Part shown: positions 8,105 to 17,144 of the stretch, piece by piece
Layout of the letters: every line of letters begins with the position of its first letter
Numbering within the stretch: position 1 is the first letter of the stretch
From: Nocardia colli
GTDB lineage: Bacteria; Actinomycetota; Actinomycetes; Mycobacteriales; Mycobacteriaceae
Direction: 5' to 3'
DNA: 64,000 nt
Assembly: GCF_008704205.1 (NCBI RefSeq)
Contig: NZ_VXLC01000004.1
Span: 124,001-188,000 of the forward strand
Made by a program: the position numbers and the translations under genes
The notes under the pieces: generated by a model
Seen by the model: only the letters and a program-made list of their open reading frames with translations
What the model was told of the DNA's origin: nothing
The model's database searches: none

Positions 8105-8495
8105 GCCCGCCGCCGTGCGGTTGACCGCCAGCGGTAGCGGCTCGGCCCGCGCGAGGCGAGCGCCGGAGGTGCCCGGTAGGCCCGCCAGCGCCCATCCGGT
8201 CAGGCCGATTCCGAGTGCGTTCCGCAGAAAGGTGCTGCGCGAGAAGTTGGTATCGATGGTCCAAGCCTAGGGGCGTGACCACGGAAAATAGCGGTACGAC
8301 ACCGGCAGTCGTGGCCCGGACGCGGTCTCGCCCGGCCATAGCGGCCGAGCGGTGTCCTCCTCCCGGAGGACCGGTGCGGCGTCGCGTAGTACTTGCGGGG
8401 GACATCGAAGGGGTGCGCGAGAGCGATGTGTGGCACGGGTGCCCGGCCGGACAATTCTCGGTAGGTGCTTGCCATTCGGCCGGGAGGTGTTCGTG
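8105..8495. other. Upstream region with a start-less Tat-like leader
   Basis: From 8104 back to an in-frame TAG near 8268, the oxidase frame stays open and encodes SRSTFLRNALGIGLTGWALA followed by an Ala/Arg linker, very like a Tat signal peptide (normally S-R-R-x-F-L). No ATG, GTG or TTG begins it. The remaining bases to 8495 hold a 7-bp hairpin (GTCCTCC 8354-8360 with GGAGGAC 8365-8371) and the promoter of the next gene; no other gene is seen. Confidence 0.5.
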
Positions 8496-8930
8496 ATGAC
8501 GGATGTTGTGCGAAGTGCAAGCTACATCGCCGCCACTGTGGAAGAACTACGCCGACACAGTGCCGCGGACAAGGCAGCCGGAATCGTCAGCCAGCGCGCG
8601 CTGTTCCCGCGCCGCGGCCGGATCGAACTCGACGGGCAGCGCCTGGTGCTGTCGAACTGGAGCGCAGGCGACGATCTGACGTTGTCGCCGGCGGCCATCG
8701 TGTCGCTGCGCCGCGAATTCACCTCGCTCTACGGCAGATTCATGGGCGGGCTGCTGAATGCGGGCAAGCCGCTGATCATGGAGACGACCACGGCGGGGGA
8801 GATCTACATCCTGATCGATCGCCGGGAAATCTCCGAGTTCACCAACAATCGCCGATGGGAAGCGGCCATCACGGCCTGGCAGGCGGCAGCGCCGAGCGAC
8901 GTGAAACCGGATCTGCGACAGTCGAATTGA
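8496..8930 (+). CDS. Conserved hypothetical protein, possibly PH-like
   Basis: A 144-residue soluble protein. It begins with a short amphipathic helix, then a run of beta strands (RGRIELDGQRLVLSNWSAG, DDLTLSPAAIVSLRREF, KPLIMETTTAGEIYILID) and a final helix TNNRRWEAAITAWQ. This order, seven or so strands then a helix, resembles a PH-like membrane or protein binding fold, but no signature proves it. The start is the ATG at 8496 with GGAGG at spacing 8. It converges with the GlxA-type regulator and stands alone. Function unknown. Confidence 0.65.
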   Translation: MTDVVRSASYIAATVEELRRHSAADKAAGIVSQRALFPRRGRIELDGQRLVLSNWSAGDDLTLSPAAIVSLRREFTSLYGRFMGGLLNAGKPLIMETTTAGEIYILIDRREISEFTNNRRWEAAITAWQAAAPSDVKPDLRQSN

Positions 8931-8939
8931 CCGTTCACC

Positions 8940-9911
8940 TCAGTGCTCGGTGGTCGCGGTGAAGCGGTGCTGGTAGGTGCTCGGTGCGATGCCGAGGTGC
9001 TGCTGGAAGGCGCGCCGGAGCGTGTCGTCGCTGCCGAAGCCGCTGCGGGCGGCGGTGGTCGTGACGGAATGTCCTTGATCCAACAGTATTTGGGCTTGTT
9101 CGAGGCGGACCCGCTCCAGGTAGCGGGCCGGGGTGGTGTCCAATTCCCGGCGGAACAGTCGGGTGAGCTGGCGCGGACTGGTGTTGGCGAGGGCGGCCAG
9201 TACCGGCACGGTGTAGTCCCGCGTGGGATCGGTGTGGATGGTGTCGAGCAGCGTGCGCAGGGTGGTGTCCTTCGGCGCCGGCGTGCGAATCGGGACGGAG
9301 AACTGCGATTGGCCGCCCGGCCGCTGGAGGAAGACGACCAGCGAGCGGGCCACGTCGCGGGCCAGCGCCGGGCCGTGGTCCTGTTCGACCAGATGGAGGG
9401 TGAGATCGATGCCCGCGCTGATGCCGGCCGAGGTCATGATCGGTCCGTCCGTGATGAAGAGAGCGTCGGGGACGACCTCGAGATCGGGGTGGCGGCGTTG
9501 CAGGGTCGCGGCGTGCCGCCAATGCGTTGTCGCGCGGCGTCCGTCGAGCAGGCCGGCGGCGGCGAGCAGGAAAGCGCCGGTGCAGACCGACGCGATCCGT
9601 GGCGTGCGTTCGGCCGATCCGGTTACGGCGCAGACCAGTTCGGGTGGCAGCGGCGCGGAGACCACGTCCTCCGAACCGGGCACCATCAGCGTGTCCAGCC
9701 TGCCCGCCCCCTCGGCGCCGCGGTCGACGTCGAACCGCAACCCGGTGGACGAGCGCACCGGCGCGCCGTCGGGGGAGATCAACGTGAGCCGATAGTTCGC
9801 GCCGCACCGGTTGGCCTCGGTGAACACCTCGCTCGGCCCGGCGACATCGAGCAGCGTGACGCCGGGAAACACGAGGATGCCGACGACGTGCGGACGGGTC
9901 GTCCCGCTCAT
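8940..9911 (-). CDS. GlxA-type transcriptional regulator (DJ-1/PfpI + AraC)
   Basis: A 323-residue regulator. Residues 8-180 form a DJ-1/PfpI-like sensor: GILVFPGVTLLDVAGPSEVF at the start and ASVCTGAFLLAAAGLL, where the Cys sits at the nucleophile elbow. Residues 215-320 are an AraC-type double helix-turn-helix, with NTSPRQLTRLFRRELDTTPA in the first part and SGFGSDDTLRRAFQ as the second signature. GlxA-type proteins usually activate or repress a neighbouring enzyme. Its ATG overlaps the stop of the HD hydrolase gene by four bases, so the two are cotranslated, and the hydrolase or its substrate is the likely regulatory partner. Confidence 0.9.
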   Translation of the reverse strand: MSGTTRPHVVGILVFPGVTLLDVAGPSEVFTEANRCGANYRLTLISPDGAPVRSSTGLRFDVDRGAEGAGRLDTLMVPGSEDVVSAPLPPELVCAVTGSAERTPRIASVCTGAFLLAAAGLLDGRRATTHWRHAATLQRRHPDLEVVPDALFITDGPIMTSAGISAGIDLTLHLVEQDHGPALARDVARSLVVFLQRPGGQSQFSVPIRTPAPKDTTLRTLLDTIHTDPTRDYTVPVLAALANTSPRQLTRLFRRELDTTPARYLERVRLEQAQILLDQGHSVTTTAARSGFGSDDTLRRAFQQHLGIAPSTYQHRFTATTEH

Positions 9912-10546
9912 TCGGGCCACGGGTTGGATTGGATGACCTCGACGAAATCGGTCCGGACGAAGCCGGGCACGAAGTGCGCGAGAACGTCGGCGTTGACGGT
10001 CCCGAAGGTGGTGTCGGGCCGATCGGCGAAGCCGTTGGTGAACGCGGCGAGGATCTGCCGTTTGAAGTCGGGCCGCGGATGCGCGGCGGTGACCGCGGCG
10101 ATGTCGGCGTGCGCGAGGTCGCCGTATCCGATACCGAGGACATCGGTTTCGACACCGGCCGTGACCAGCGCGATCTCGGGCGCCATGTGTTCGGGAATGC
10201 CCGGCGTGGTGTGCAACGCGATGGCCGTCCACACCCGCTGCGCCGCGTCGTCATCGATGCCGTGCGCGGTGAGGAATCGGCGGGCCTCGTCGGCGCCGTC
10301 GACCTCGAATCGCTGGTTCCGGGTGCGATAGGCGCCGGTGAGTCCGAGGTCGTGGAACATCGCGCCGACGTAGAGCAGTTCGGGGTCGGGCTTCAGGCCG
10401 CGCAGCTGTCCTTGCAGCATGCCGAACAGGTAGACGCGCCGGGAGTGATGGAACAGCAGCGGCGGTGCGCTGGCGCGGACCAGTTCGGTGGCCTCGGCGA
10501 CCAGGCGGCTGTCCGGGATGGCGATGCCTGCGATGTGCTCTGTCAT
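9908..10546 (-). CDS. HD-domain hydrolase, cyanamide-hydratase-like
   Basis: A 212-residue metal-dependent HD-domain protein. The metal ligands are visible as H-H-S-R-R near residue 33, the HD pair in GAMFHDLGLTG near residue 68, and a later ALHTTPGIPEH segment, the order found in the cyanamide hydratase/DDI2 group. The reaction in this organism is not known; hydration of a nitrile-like or isonitrile compound is one possibility from the family. AGGAG lies 7-8 bases before the ATG at 10546. The stop overlaps the start of the GlxA-type regulator downstream, forming a two-gene operon. Confidence 0.75.
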   Translation of the reverse strand: MTEHIAGIAIPDSRLVAEATELVRASAPPLLFHHSRRVYLFGMLQGQLRGLKPDPELLYVGAMFHDLGLTGAYRTRNQRFEVDGADEARRFLTAHGIDDDAAQRVWTAIALHTTPGIPEHMAPEIALVTAGVETDVLGIGYGDLAHADIAAVTAAHPRPDFKRQILAAFTNGFADRPDTTFGTVNADVLAHFVPGFVRTDFVEVIQSNPWPE

Positions 10547-10746
10547 GGGGAACGCTCCTGTAAACGTAGGTGCTGACCTGTCCCAGAATGCGTCTTCGGG
10601 TGCCTTGTCGGCCGTGTCCTTTCGGACCGATATACCGCAGATAAGGACATCCTCCCCCTTCTCGCCGCACACCTCAAATGACGCCTGGACGACCACGCGC
10701 GGCGTGCCATCTGTGCTGGTGCGGACGGTCGTGGGTTAATGATCGA

Positions 10747-11916
10747 ATGCTCATTCGCTGGCTGGTTGCGGCATCGGCGGCCGGGGTGGCCGTGCTGATG
10801 GTGCTGTTCATCTACGTGATCATCGCGGTGCAGGTGCCGGCGCCCTTCGTGGTGCTGACGCACATCGTGAGTGACTATGGGCTGTACCTGATTCCGCTCG
10901 GGTTGGCGGGATTCTTGTTGTCGCTGATCGCTTTTGGCAAGAAGGGCCGCGTCGGGGTGCGCCGGGTGGCGGCGGTGACCGGGCTGGTGTGCCTGCTCGG
11001 CGTGGTCGCCTCGGGCTTCCCGCTGGCCGCGTCATGGGGGACGGCGGTGCGACAGGACGCGAAACTGTCGTTCGGCGACTATCTTTCCGGCGGCACGAAC
11101 ACCGGCACGCCGGACGAATCGTTGAGCACCGTCTACCACACCGTCGACGGTCAGGACCTGAAGCTCGATGTGAAACTGCCGGAAGGCGATTCGGCCCGGC
11201 CCCGCCCCGCGGTGGTCTGGGTGCACGGCGGCGGCTGGCGCAACGGCGATCGCGGCGAGGCGCCGATGTGGCACAAGTGGTTGACCGACAGGGGATATGC
11301 CGTCTTCGCCATCGACTACCGGCTGACGCCGCCCGCGCGCTGGAACCAATCGCCGGGCGATGTGAAGTGTGCCGTCGGGTGGGTCAAACAGCAGGCGGCG
11401 AAGTACAACGTCGATCCCGAACGGGTGATGCTCGCGGGCGGTTCGGCGGGCGGCAATCTCGCGTTGATGGGCGCCTATGCCGACGACCGGGTCGCACCGA
11501 GCTGCGCGGTCACCGACACGAAGGTCAAGGCGGTCGCGGCGTTCTACCCGGTGCCCGACCTGGTCGAAGCGTGGCGCGACACCGGGCTGCCCGGACGGAT
11601 GCGCACGTTCCTGCAGGACTACACCGGCGGAACTCCGGACCAGGTGCCCGACCGCTACAAGGCGGCCTCGCCGGTCACCTATGTCCGCCCGAACCTGCCG
11701 CCCACGCTGCTCATGCACGGCAATCGGGATCACGTTGCGCCGTACCGCGGTTCGGCCGAACTAGCCGAACGGCTGCGCCGGGTCGGCGTCGAAAACCAGT
11801 TGCTCGCAGTGCCTTACGGCGAACACATCTACGACTTCACCTGGGCGGGCTGGGGCACCCAGATCTCACGGCAGGTCTTCGCCGCGTTCCTGGCCGACCA
11901 CTTCCCGGTTGCGTGA
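10747..11916 (+). CDS. Membrane-anchored alpha/beta-hydrolase esterase
   Basis: A 389-residue esterase with three N-terminal membrane segments (about residues 3-30, 38-60 and 75-100), so the catalytic domain probably faces outside. The hydrolase domain starts near 140: HGGGWRNG forms the oxyanion hole, GGSAGGN is the nucleophile elbow, HGNRDHVAPY gives the acid, and PYGEHIYDF gives the His. This matches the BD-FAE/hormone-sensitive-lipase group. The ATG at 10747 begins directly with a membrane segment. The final 51 bases overlap the end of the convergent permease gene. Confidence 0.85.
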   Translation: MLIRWLVAASAAGVAVLMVLFIYVIIAVQVPAPFVVLTHIVSDYGLYLIPLGLAGFLLSLIAFGKKGRVGVRRVAAVTGLVCLLGVVASGFPLAASWGTAVRQDAKLSFGDYLSGGTNTGTPDESLSTVYHTVDGQDLKLDVKLPEGDSARPRPAVVWVHGGGWRNGDRGEAPMWHKWLTDRGYAVFAIDYRLTPPARWNQSPGDVKCAVGWVKQQAAKYNVDPERVMLAGGSAGGNLALMGAYADDRVAPSCAVTDTKVKAVAAFYPVPDLVEAWRDTGLPGRMRTFLQDYTGGTPDQVPDRYKAASPVTYVRPNLPPTLLMHGNRDHVAPYRGSAELAERLRRVGVENQLLAVPYGEHIYDFTWAGWGTQISRQVFAAFLADHFPVA

Positions 11917-12951
11917 TCGTGCGTCGTGCGCGTTGCCGGTCGTCCGGCCGCCGGGATGGCGGCTGCGCCAGATCCAGAACACCGCACACGCGACGAGCGC
12001 CCACCCGGCGAGCACCGCGAACGGCAGAAGATGTTGGTGCGCACCGAAATACACGGCGCTGTGCTGCGCGTTGACCGACGCGCCCGGCGGCAGCCAGCGG
12101 CCGATGTGCCCGAGCAGCGACGGCAGCAGCGGCCAGGACACCGCGCCGCCGGAGGACGGATTGCCGAGCAGCACCATCAGACCCCAGGTCGGCAGAATCG
12201 CCCACCGCCCGAACAGGGTGTTGAACATGGTGAACACCATGCCGGAGGTGAACATGGTCAGCGACAGAATTCCCCACGACTCCGGAAACGGTAACCGGAC
12301 CACGCCCAGCACCCAATCCGCCACTGCCACAATGGCGAAGCCGCCGCACAGCGCGTACGCCGCGGTGAAGCCGATCCGTTCCAGCGGATTCAAGGCGGAG
12401 GCGTGCACGCTGAATTGGGTCGCGCCGACGAAACCGATGATCACCGCCGCCAGCGAGATATAGAAGATCGCGAGTCCACGCGGATCGCCGCGCTGCAACG
12501 GCACCGCGTCGGCCACCTCGACCGCCCCCGCGGTCGTCGCCACCTGAGTGAGCAACTGTGCCACCGATTGACCGGAGGCACTGGAGATGTCGAGCCGCAC
12601 CCCCGGCGGCTGCGCGGTGACGATCGCGAACACCTTCTGATCCTCGATCGCCTCCCGCGCCGCCGCCGCGCTCGGATAGCTGCGCACCACCAGCGAATCA
12701 TCCAGCGATCCCTGCATCCGCGTCAGGAATCCCTGCACCGAAGCGTCCTGCTCCGACCCGATCACCGCGATCGGGATCTGCCGTGGCGTCGGATTGGCCA
12801 GCGCGTAGGTGTACGACCCCGCGAACAACCCCGCCGCGGCCGCGACCAGCAACACGAGCACTGTCGCGGGCAGATACGGCGAGGCCCGCACCATCGCCCA
12901 CCACTCGCCCGCCGTCCGCCGCCGCTCATGCTGCCCGCGCAGGTTGTCCAT
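11866..12951 (-). CDS. ABC-2-type/DUF3533-like membrane protein
   Basis: A 361-residue protein with the layout of YhgE/Pip and DUF3533 membrane proteins. A first membrane helix lies near residues 28-50, followed by a 130-residue exterior domain (IPIAVIGSEQDASVQGFL onward), then about five more helices between residues 165 and 330. Related proteins act as ABC-2-like permeases or phage receptors; no ATPase partner is adjacent. It is divergent from the MarR/epoxide hydrolase operon over about 110 bases, so MarR may control it. The C-terminal tail is highly charged and overlaps the esterase gene's end. Confidence 0.65.
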   Translation of the reverse strand: MDNLRGQHERRRTAGEWWAMVRASPYLPATVLVLLVAAAAGLFAGSYTYALANPTPRQIPIAVIGSEQDASVQGFLTRMQGSLDDSLVVRSYPSAAAAREAIEDQKVFAIVTAQPPGVRLDISSASGQSVAQLLTQVATTAGAVEVADAVPLQRGDPRGLAIFYISLAAVIIGFVGATQFSVHASALNPLERIGFTAAYALCGGFAIVAVADWVLGVVRLPFPESWGILSLTMFTSGMVFTMFNTLFGRWAILPTWGLMVLLGNPSSGGAVSWPLLPSLLGHIGRWLPPGASVNAQHSAVYFGAHQHLLPFAVLAGWALVACAVFWIWRSRHPGGRTTGNAHDARSRNREVVGQERGEDLP

Positions 12952-13033
12952 CCCCGCAGACTAGGTCTCACCAGCAAGAATGCCAGTTCCCCACGCCGTC
13001 GGGGGTGTTCGGGTCGCGATAATTACATAAGCA

Positions 13034-13045
13034 ATTTAGATAAAT
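13034..13045. promoter_or_regulatory. Candidate MarR operator, ATTTAGATAAAT
   Basis: Short inverted repeat (5-bp arms, 2-base spacer) in the only AT-rich part of the divergent intergenic region, about 20 bases before the MarR start. Consistent with MarR-type AT-rich palindromes but short. Confidence 0.35.
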
Positions 13046-13064
13046 AGGTGATACATTGCCGGTT

Positions 13065-13547
13065 ATGGCAGCACAGCGCCGCGAGCTCGAAGCCGATGAT
13101 CTCGCCCGGGTGATGGGGGCGTTCACCCGCGGGTCTATTCGGCTGCCGAGCGCGGAGAAGCACACGTTCACCACGCTGTCGGTGCTGCACACCCTGGCTC
13201 ACAAAGGGGCGCAGCGGGTTTCGGCGTTGACGGTGACCGAGCAGATCACGCAGCCGGCGATCACGCAGCTGGTGAGCCGGATGGAGCGGGACGGGCTGGT
13301 CGAGCGGCGGCCGGATCCGGCGGATGGCCGGGCGGTGCTGGTCGAGATCACGGCGGCGGGGGCGCGGGTCGTGCAGACGCGGCATCGGGAGCGGGTCCGC
13401 CGGTTCACCGAGCTGGTCGAGGCGTTGACGGACGCGGAACGGCACGCGGTCAGCGCGGCGCTGCCCGCGCTGGAGCGGATGGCCGAGCTGATGGACAACG
13501 AGCTCGTGGCGGCGGCCGAATCGGTTATCTCGGAAGGGTATTCATGA
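13065..13547 (+). CDS. MarR-family transcriptional regulator
   Basis: A 160-residue winged-helix regulator. The recognition helix region reads VTEQITQPAITQLVSRMERD, followed by the wing GLVERRPDPADGRAVLVEIT, the MarR signature (DxRxxxxxLT). Helical dimerisation segments flank it. The start is taken at ATG 13065; a TTG at 13056 is also in frame. The stop overlaps the epoxide hydrolase ATG by four bases, so the pair is translationally coupled. An AT-rich stretch with ATTTA-GA-TAAAT lies just upstream and is a candidate operator for self-regulation and for the divergent membrane protein. Confidence 0.9.
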   Translation: MAAQRRELEADDLARVMGAFTRGSIRLPSAEKHTFTTLSVLHTLAHKGAQRVSALTVTEQITQPAITQLVSRMERDGLVERRPDPADGRAVLVEITAAGARVVQTRHRERVRRFTELVEALTDAERHAVSAALPALERMAELMDNELVAAAESVISEGYS

Positions 13548-14773
13548 CATCGCAGTTTCCGCTCGCGGCCGCACCGATTCGGATTTCCGACCAGGTGCTG
13601 GAGGATCTCGCGACGCGGCTTCGGCTCACCCGGTGGCCCGACGATGTGGACAACGACGACTGGCACTATGGCGTCAGCCGCCGATATCTGCAGGAGCTGG
13701 TCGAGTACTGGATCGACGAATATGACTGGCGCACAGCGGAATCCGCGATCAACGCCTACGCGCACTATCGGGTGGACGTCGACGGCGTGCCGATTCACTT
13801 CATGCGTAAACCGGGTGTCGGTCCCGATCCCACCCCGCTGATCCTCACCCACGGCTGGCCGTGGACCTTCTGGCACTGGGCCAAGGTGATCGACCCGCTC
13901 GCCGACCCCGCGGCGTTCGGCGGTGACCCGGCCGACGCGTTCGACGTCATCGTTCCGTCGCTGCCCGGTTTCGGCTTCTCCACGCCGCTGCCTAAGCATC
14001 CGGATATGAACTTCTGGAAGGTCGCCGATCTCTGGCACACGCTGATGACCGACACCCTCGGCTATCCGAAATACGCTGCGGCAGGCTGCGATGTCGGTGC
14101 GCTCGTCACCGGCCAGCTCGGCCACAAGTACGCCGAAGAACTGCACGGCATCCACATCGGCTCCGGCCTGAAGCTCACCCTGTTCACCGGCGATCGGGCG
14201 TGGGATCTCAGTGGGGGACAACCGATCCCGACGGGTCTGTCCGAGCCCGACTACCGGCGGTTCCTCTCCATCGAACGCCGTTTCGCCGTCCACCTCGCCG
14301 CCCACGTACTCGAACCCAGCACTCTCGCTTACGGTCTCACCGATTCGCCGGTCGGACTCCTAGCCTGGATCCTGCAACGCTGGGTCAAGTGGAGCGACAA
14401 CCACGGCGATATCGAGACCGTCTTCAGCAAGGACGACCTGCTCACCCACGCCATGATCTTCTGGGCGAACAACGCCATCGGCACCTCGATCCGCTACTAC
14501 GCCAACGCGAATCGCTACCCCTGGACCCCGGCGCACGATCGGGTCCCGATCATCGAGGCGCCCACCGGGATCACCTTCGTCGGTCACGAAAACCCGCCCG
14601 GCGTAACCACTCCCGAGCAACGCGTCGAGAGCTGGCTCGCCACGGACCGGGCCGGCTGGTATAACCACGTCAACCTCACCGCGCACGAGGCGGGCGGTCA
14701 CTTCATTCCCTGGGAAGTCCCGGACGCCTGGATCGACGACCTGCGCCGCACTTTCCGCACCCGCCGGTCATGA
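13544..14773 (+). CDS. Epoxide hydrolase (EHN-domain type)
   Basis: A 409-residue alpha/beta hydrolase that probably opens epoxides to diols. The N-terminal 110 residues are the EHN domain (LATRLRLTRWPDD and HYGVSRRYLQELVEYW). The core follows: HGWPWTFWHW as the oxyanion region, GCDVGALVTGQLG with Asp as nucleophile near residue 185, two lid tyrosines including IRYYANANRYPW, and a C-terminal EAGGHFIPWEVP with the catalytic His. The length fits juvenile-hormone/microsomal-type bacterial homologues. It is coupled to the MarR gene upstream, so an epoxide or its product may be the MarR ligand. Its last six bases overlap the antiporter gene's end. Confidence 0.9.
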   Translation: MTSQFPLAAAPIRISDQVLEDLATRLRLTRWPDDVDNDDWHYGVSRRYLQELVEYWIDEYDWRTAESAINAYAHYRVDVDGVPIHFMRKPGVGPDPTPLILTHGWPWTFWHWAKVIDPLADPAAFGGDPADAFDVIVPSLPGFGFSTPLPKHPDMNFWKVADLWHTLMTDTLGYPKYAAAGCDVGALVTGQLGHKYAEELHGIHIGSGLKLTLFTGDRAWDLSGGQPIPTGLSEPDYRRFLSIERRFAVHLAAHVLEPSTLAYGLTDSPVGLLAWILQRWVKWSDNHGDIETVFSKDDLLTHAMIFWANNAIGTSIRYYANANRYPWTPAHDRVPIIEAPTGITFVGHENPPGVTTPEQRVESWLATDRAGWYNHVNLTAHEAGGHFIPWEVPDAWIDDLRRTFRTRRS

Positions 14774-16003
14774 CGCCGTCCGGGTCTCCTCCGTGTTCTG
14801 GATGGGCAGTCGTCCGAGGTCGGGCGTCACCTCGAGCAGGCGCAGCAGCGGCGAAGTCATCGCCGTAGTCACCAAGGCCATCACGACGAGAATCGAATAC
14901 AGCTGCACCCCAATCAGTCCCGTGGTCAAGCCGACATTCAGGATGATGAGCTCGGTGAGTCCGCGAGTATTCATCAGGCTCGCCAGCGCACCCGCTTCGC
15001 GCGGTTCGATTCCGTTGGCGCGGGCAGCCAGATAGGTGCCACCGAGCTTTCCGGCCAGCGCGGTCACCAGGATCGCGAGCATCTCCACGACACCGGCGCG
15101 GTCGAGTGAGCTGAGGTCCACCTGCAGGCCCGCGATGACGAAGAAGGCGGGCAGGAACACCGAACTCAGCAGTTGCGCACCGGTTTCCACGATCGGCCGG
15201 TGGGTGCGGGGGAAGATGACGCCGAACAAGAAGGCGCCGAATATCAGGTGCAGGCCGATCCATTCAGTGGCCGCGCCGCAGATCAGCGCCCCGCAGACGG
15301 CGAGGAAGATCATGGTGTTGTTGCTGGTCGCCGTAGTGGACCGGGAGGCGCGGGTGAGCAGCGGGCGGACCAGCCACCACATCGCCGCGACCAGCGGCAC
15401 GAACAGCAGCAGTTTCCACTGGTTGGTCGCACCCGGCCGGGCCAGGCCGATGACGAAGGCGAGCACGGTCCAGGCCAGGATGTCGTCGATGGCCGCGCTG
15501 GCCATGCTGAGCTGCCCGATCCTGGTGCCCATCAGATCGCGTTCGATCAGGATGCGGGCCAGCACCGGGAACGCGGTGACCGCGAGCGCGCAGCCGATGA
15601 ACAGCGCGAAGGTCAGCCGATTGCCCTGGTGGTATCGCGACAGCGCCGCGAGCGCGACCCCGCAGCCGAGCACGAACGGCACGAAGTAGGCCGACAGCGA
15701 CACGCTGGCCACGGCGCGACGATTGCCGTTGAACGAGCTCCGATCGATCTCCAGCCCGGCGAGGAACATGAAGATCATGACGCCGACATTCGCGAACGCG
15801 CTCAGATAGGAGCGGACGTCCTGCGGAAAGACGATTCCGGATAAATGCGCCCCCAGAATTGTGGGCCCCGCAATGATTCCCGCCGCGATTTCGCCGATTA
15901 CCGGCGGTTGACCGAGCCGCTGGGCCAGCCTGCCGAGCAATCGCGCGGCCACCGCGATAAGCACGAGATCTACCAGCAGGAACACCATTTGGTTACTGGG
16001 CAA
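14768..16003 (-). CDS. CPA2-family cation:proton antiporter
   Basis: A 411-residue transporter with about 12-13 membrane helices, probably exchanging Na+ or K+ for protons. Typical CPA2 segments are visible: GQPPVIGEIAAGIIAGPTIL in the second helix, FMFLAGLEID, an ASAAIDDILAWTVLAF segment with the conserved acidic pair, and SLMNTRGLTELIILN near the end. No TrkA-N or USP domain follows the membrane part. I placed the start at TTG 16003 because GGAG stands six bases before it; ATG at 15988 and TTG at 16021 are alternatives. It is convergent with the epoxide hydrolase gene. Confidence 0.88.
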   Translation of the reverse strand: MPSNQMVFLLVDLVLIAVAARLLGRLAQRLGQPPVIGEIAAGIIAGPTILGAHLSGIVFPQDVRSYLSAFANVGVMIFMFLAGLEIDRSSFNGNRRAVASVSLSAYFVPFVLGCGVALAALSRYHQGNRLTFALFIGCALAVTAFPVLARILIERDLMGTRIGQLSMASAAIDDILAWTVLAFVIGLARPGATNQWKLLLFVPLVAAMWWLVRPLLTRASRSTTATSNNTMIFLAVCGALICGAATEWIGLHLIFGAFLFGVIFPRTHRPIVETGAQLLSSVFLPAFFVIAGLQVDLSSLDRAGVVEMLAILVTALAGKLGGTYLAARANGIEPREAGALASLMNTRGLTELIILNVGLTTGLIGVQLYSILVVMALVTTAMTSPLLRLLEVTPDLGRLPIQNTEETRTAS

Positions 16004-16138
16004 CGTTCGCTCCGTTCGCAATGGGCGCGCCGTGGCCCGCCCGGCTCCTCCGTCGAGCCGCGCCCGCGACCGACTCCCCGGCTATAACGATAACGTGGAC
16101 AAGGTGGAACGCCGAAAATCCATTCTCGGACAATAGAA

Positions 16139-16906
16139 CTAGTCGATCGCGGCAATATCGAGTCCGGCCGCCCGCGCCGCCGCGCGCAGGACCTCCTCGA
16201 CCATTGCGGGCGTGAGCCGGCCGGTGAAGGTGTTCTGCTGACTCACGTGATAGCAGCCGAACAGGTGTAGCGGCGCGCGACCCGCGTCGGCGGGCGATAG
16301 CTCGAAGTGCGCACCGTGCCCGAACTTCGGTCGCGGCCGCGGAATGGTCCAGCCCGCGTCGGCCAGCACGGGCAGCAGCGCCTGCCAGCCGAACCCGCCG
16401 AGCACCACCACGGCGCGGACAGTCGGTGCGAGCAAAGCGAATTCGGTGGCCAGCCAGTGCCGGCAGCGGTCGCGCTCGTCCGGGGTCGGCTTGTTGTCCG
16501 GCGGCGCGCAGTGCACCGGCGCGGTGACCCGGGTGCCGAGCAGGCGCAGTCCGTCGTCGCGACTGGTGGCCGTCGGCTGGTTGGCCAGCCCGACCGCGTG
16601 CATGGCCGCGTAGAGCACGTCGCCGCTGCGGTCGCCGGTGAACATGCGGCCGGTTCGGTTGCCGCCGTGCGCGGCCGGCGCCAGCCCGACGACCAGCAAC
16701 CGCGCGTCGTCCGGCCCGTACCCGGGAACCGGTCGTCCCCAATAGGTTTCGTCCCGGAACGCCGCCCGCTTTTCCCGCGCCACCTGCTCGCGCCAGGCGA
16801 CGAGCCGCGGACAGGCGAAGCAGTCGGCGACCGCGGCGTCCAGCTCGGCGATGGTCCGCGCCGCGGCGCGCCGGTCCGATTCGTCGTGGATCGGACTGTC
16901 GTGCAT
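16139..16906 (-). CDS. Family 5 uracil-DNA glycosylase (UdgB)
   Basis: A DNA repair enzyme of 255 residues that removes uracil and other deaminated bases. The family signature GLAPAAHGGNRTGRMFTGD lies near residue 85, with the UdgB-type substitution (no catalytic Asp/Asn of classic UNG). A second motif HVSQQNTFTGRL lies near residue 225. The cysteine pair in CFACPRL near residue 35, with further cysteines later, fits the 4Fe-4S site of families 4 and 5. The start at ATG 16906 has GGAG five bases upstream; an in-frame start at 16942 would add 12 residues. In a GC-rich genome such enzymes counter cytosine deamination. Confidence 0.9.
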   Translation of the reverse strand: MHDSPIHDESDRRAAARTIAELDAAVADCFACPRLVAWREQVAREKRAAFRDETYWGRPVPGYGPDDARLLVVGLAPAAHGGNRTGRMFTGDRSGDVLYAAMHAVGLANQPTATSRDDGLRLLGTRVTAPVHCAPPDNKPTPDERDRCRHWLATEFALLAPTVRAVVVLGGFGWQALLPVLADAGWTIPRPRPKFGHGAHFELSPADAGRAPLHLFGCYHVSQQNTFTGRLTPAMVEEVLRAAARAAGLDIAAID

Positions 16907-17144
16907 CAGGACTCCGTTCGGGGTCTCCGGTGAGGCTGCCACCGGTCATTTGTCCAGTTCGGGACCGTCGTGAGCATGAGTAACCCGGGGGACATGTGAT
17001 CGTGACCACCCGGTCTGTGTTGATAGCATGGCCTTTCCGACCGACCGGATGCGGGCCTCGCCCGAAGCTCGCTGCGCTCGCCGGGCGGGGCCGCTGCGTT
17101 CAATTGGGGGCTTCGCCCCTGATTCATCTCGAAAGAGTCTTTCC

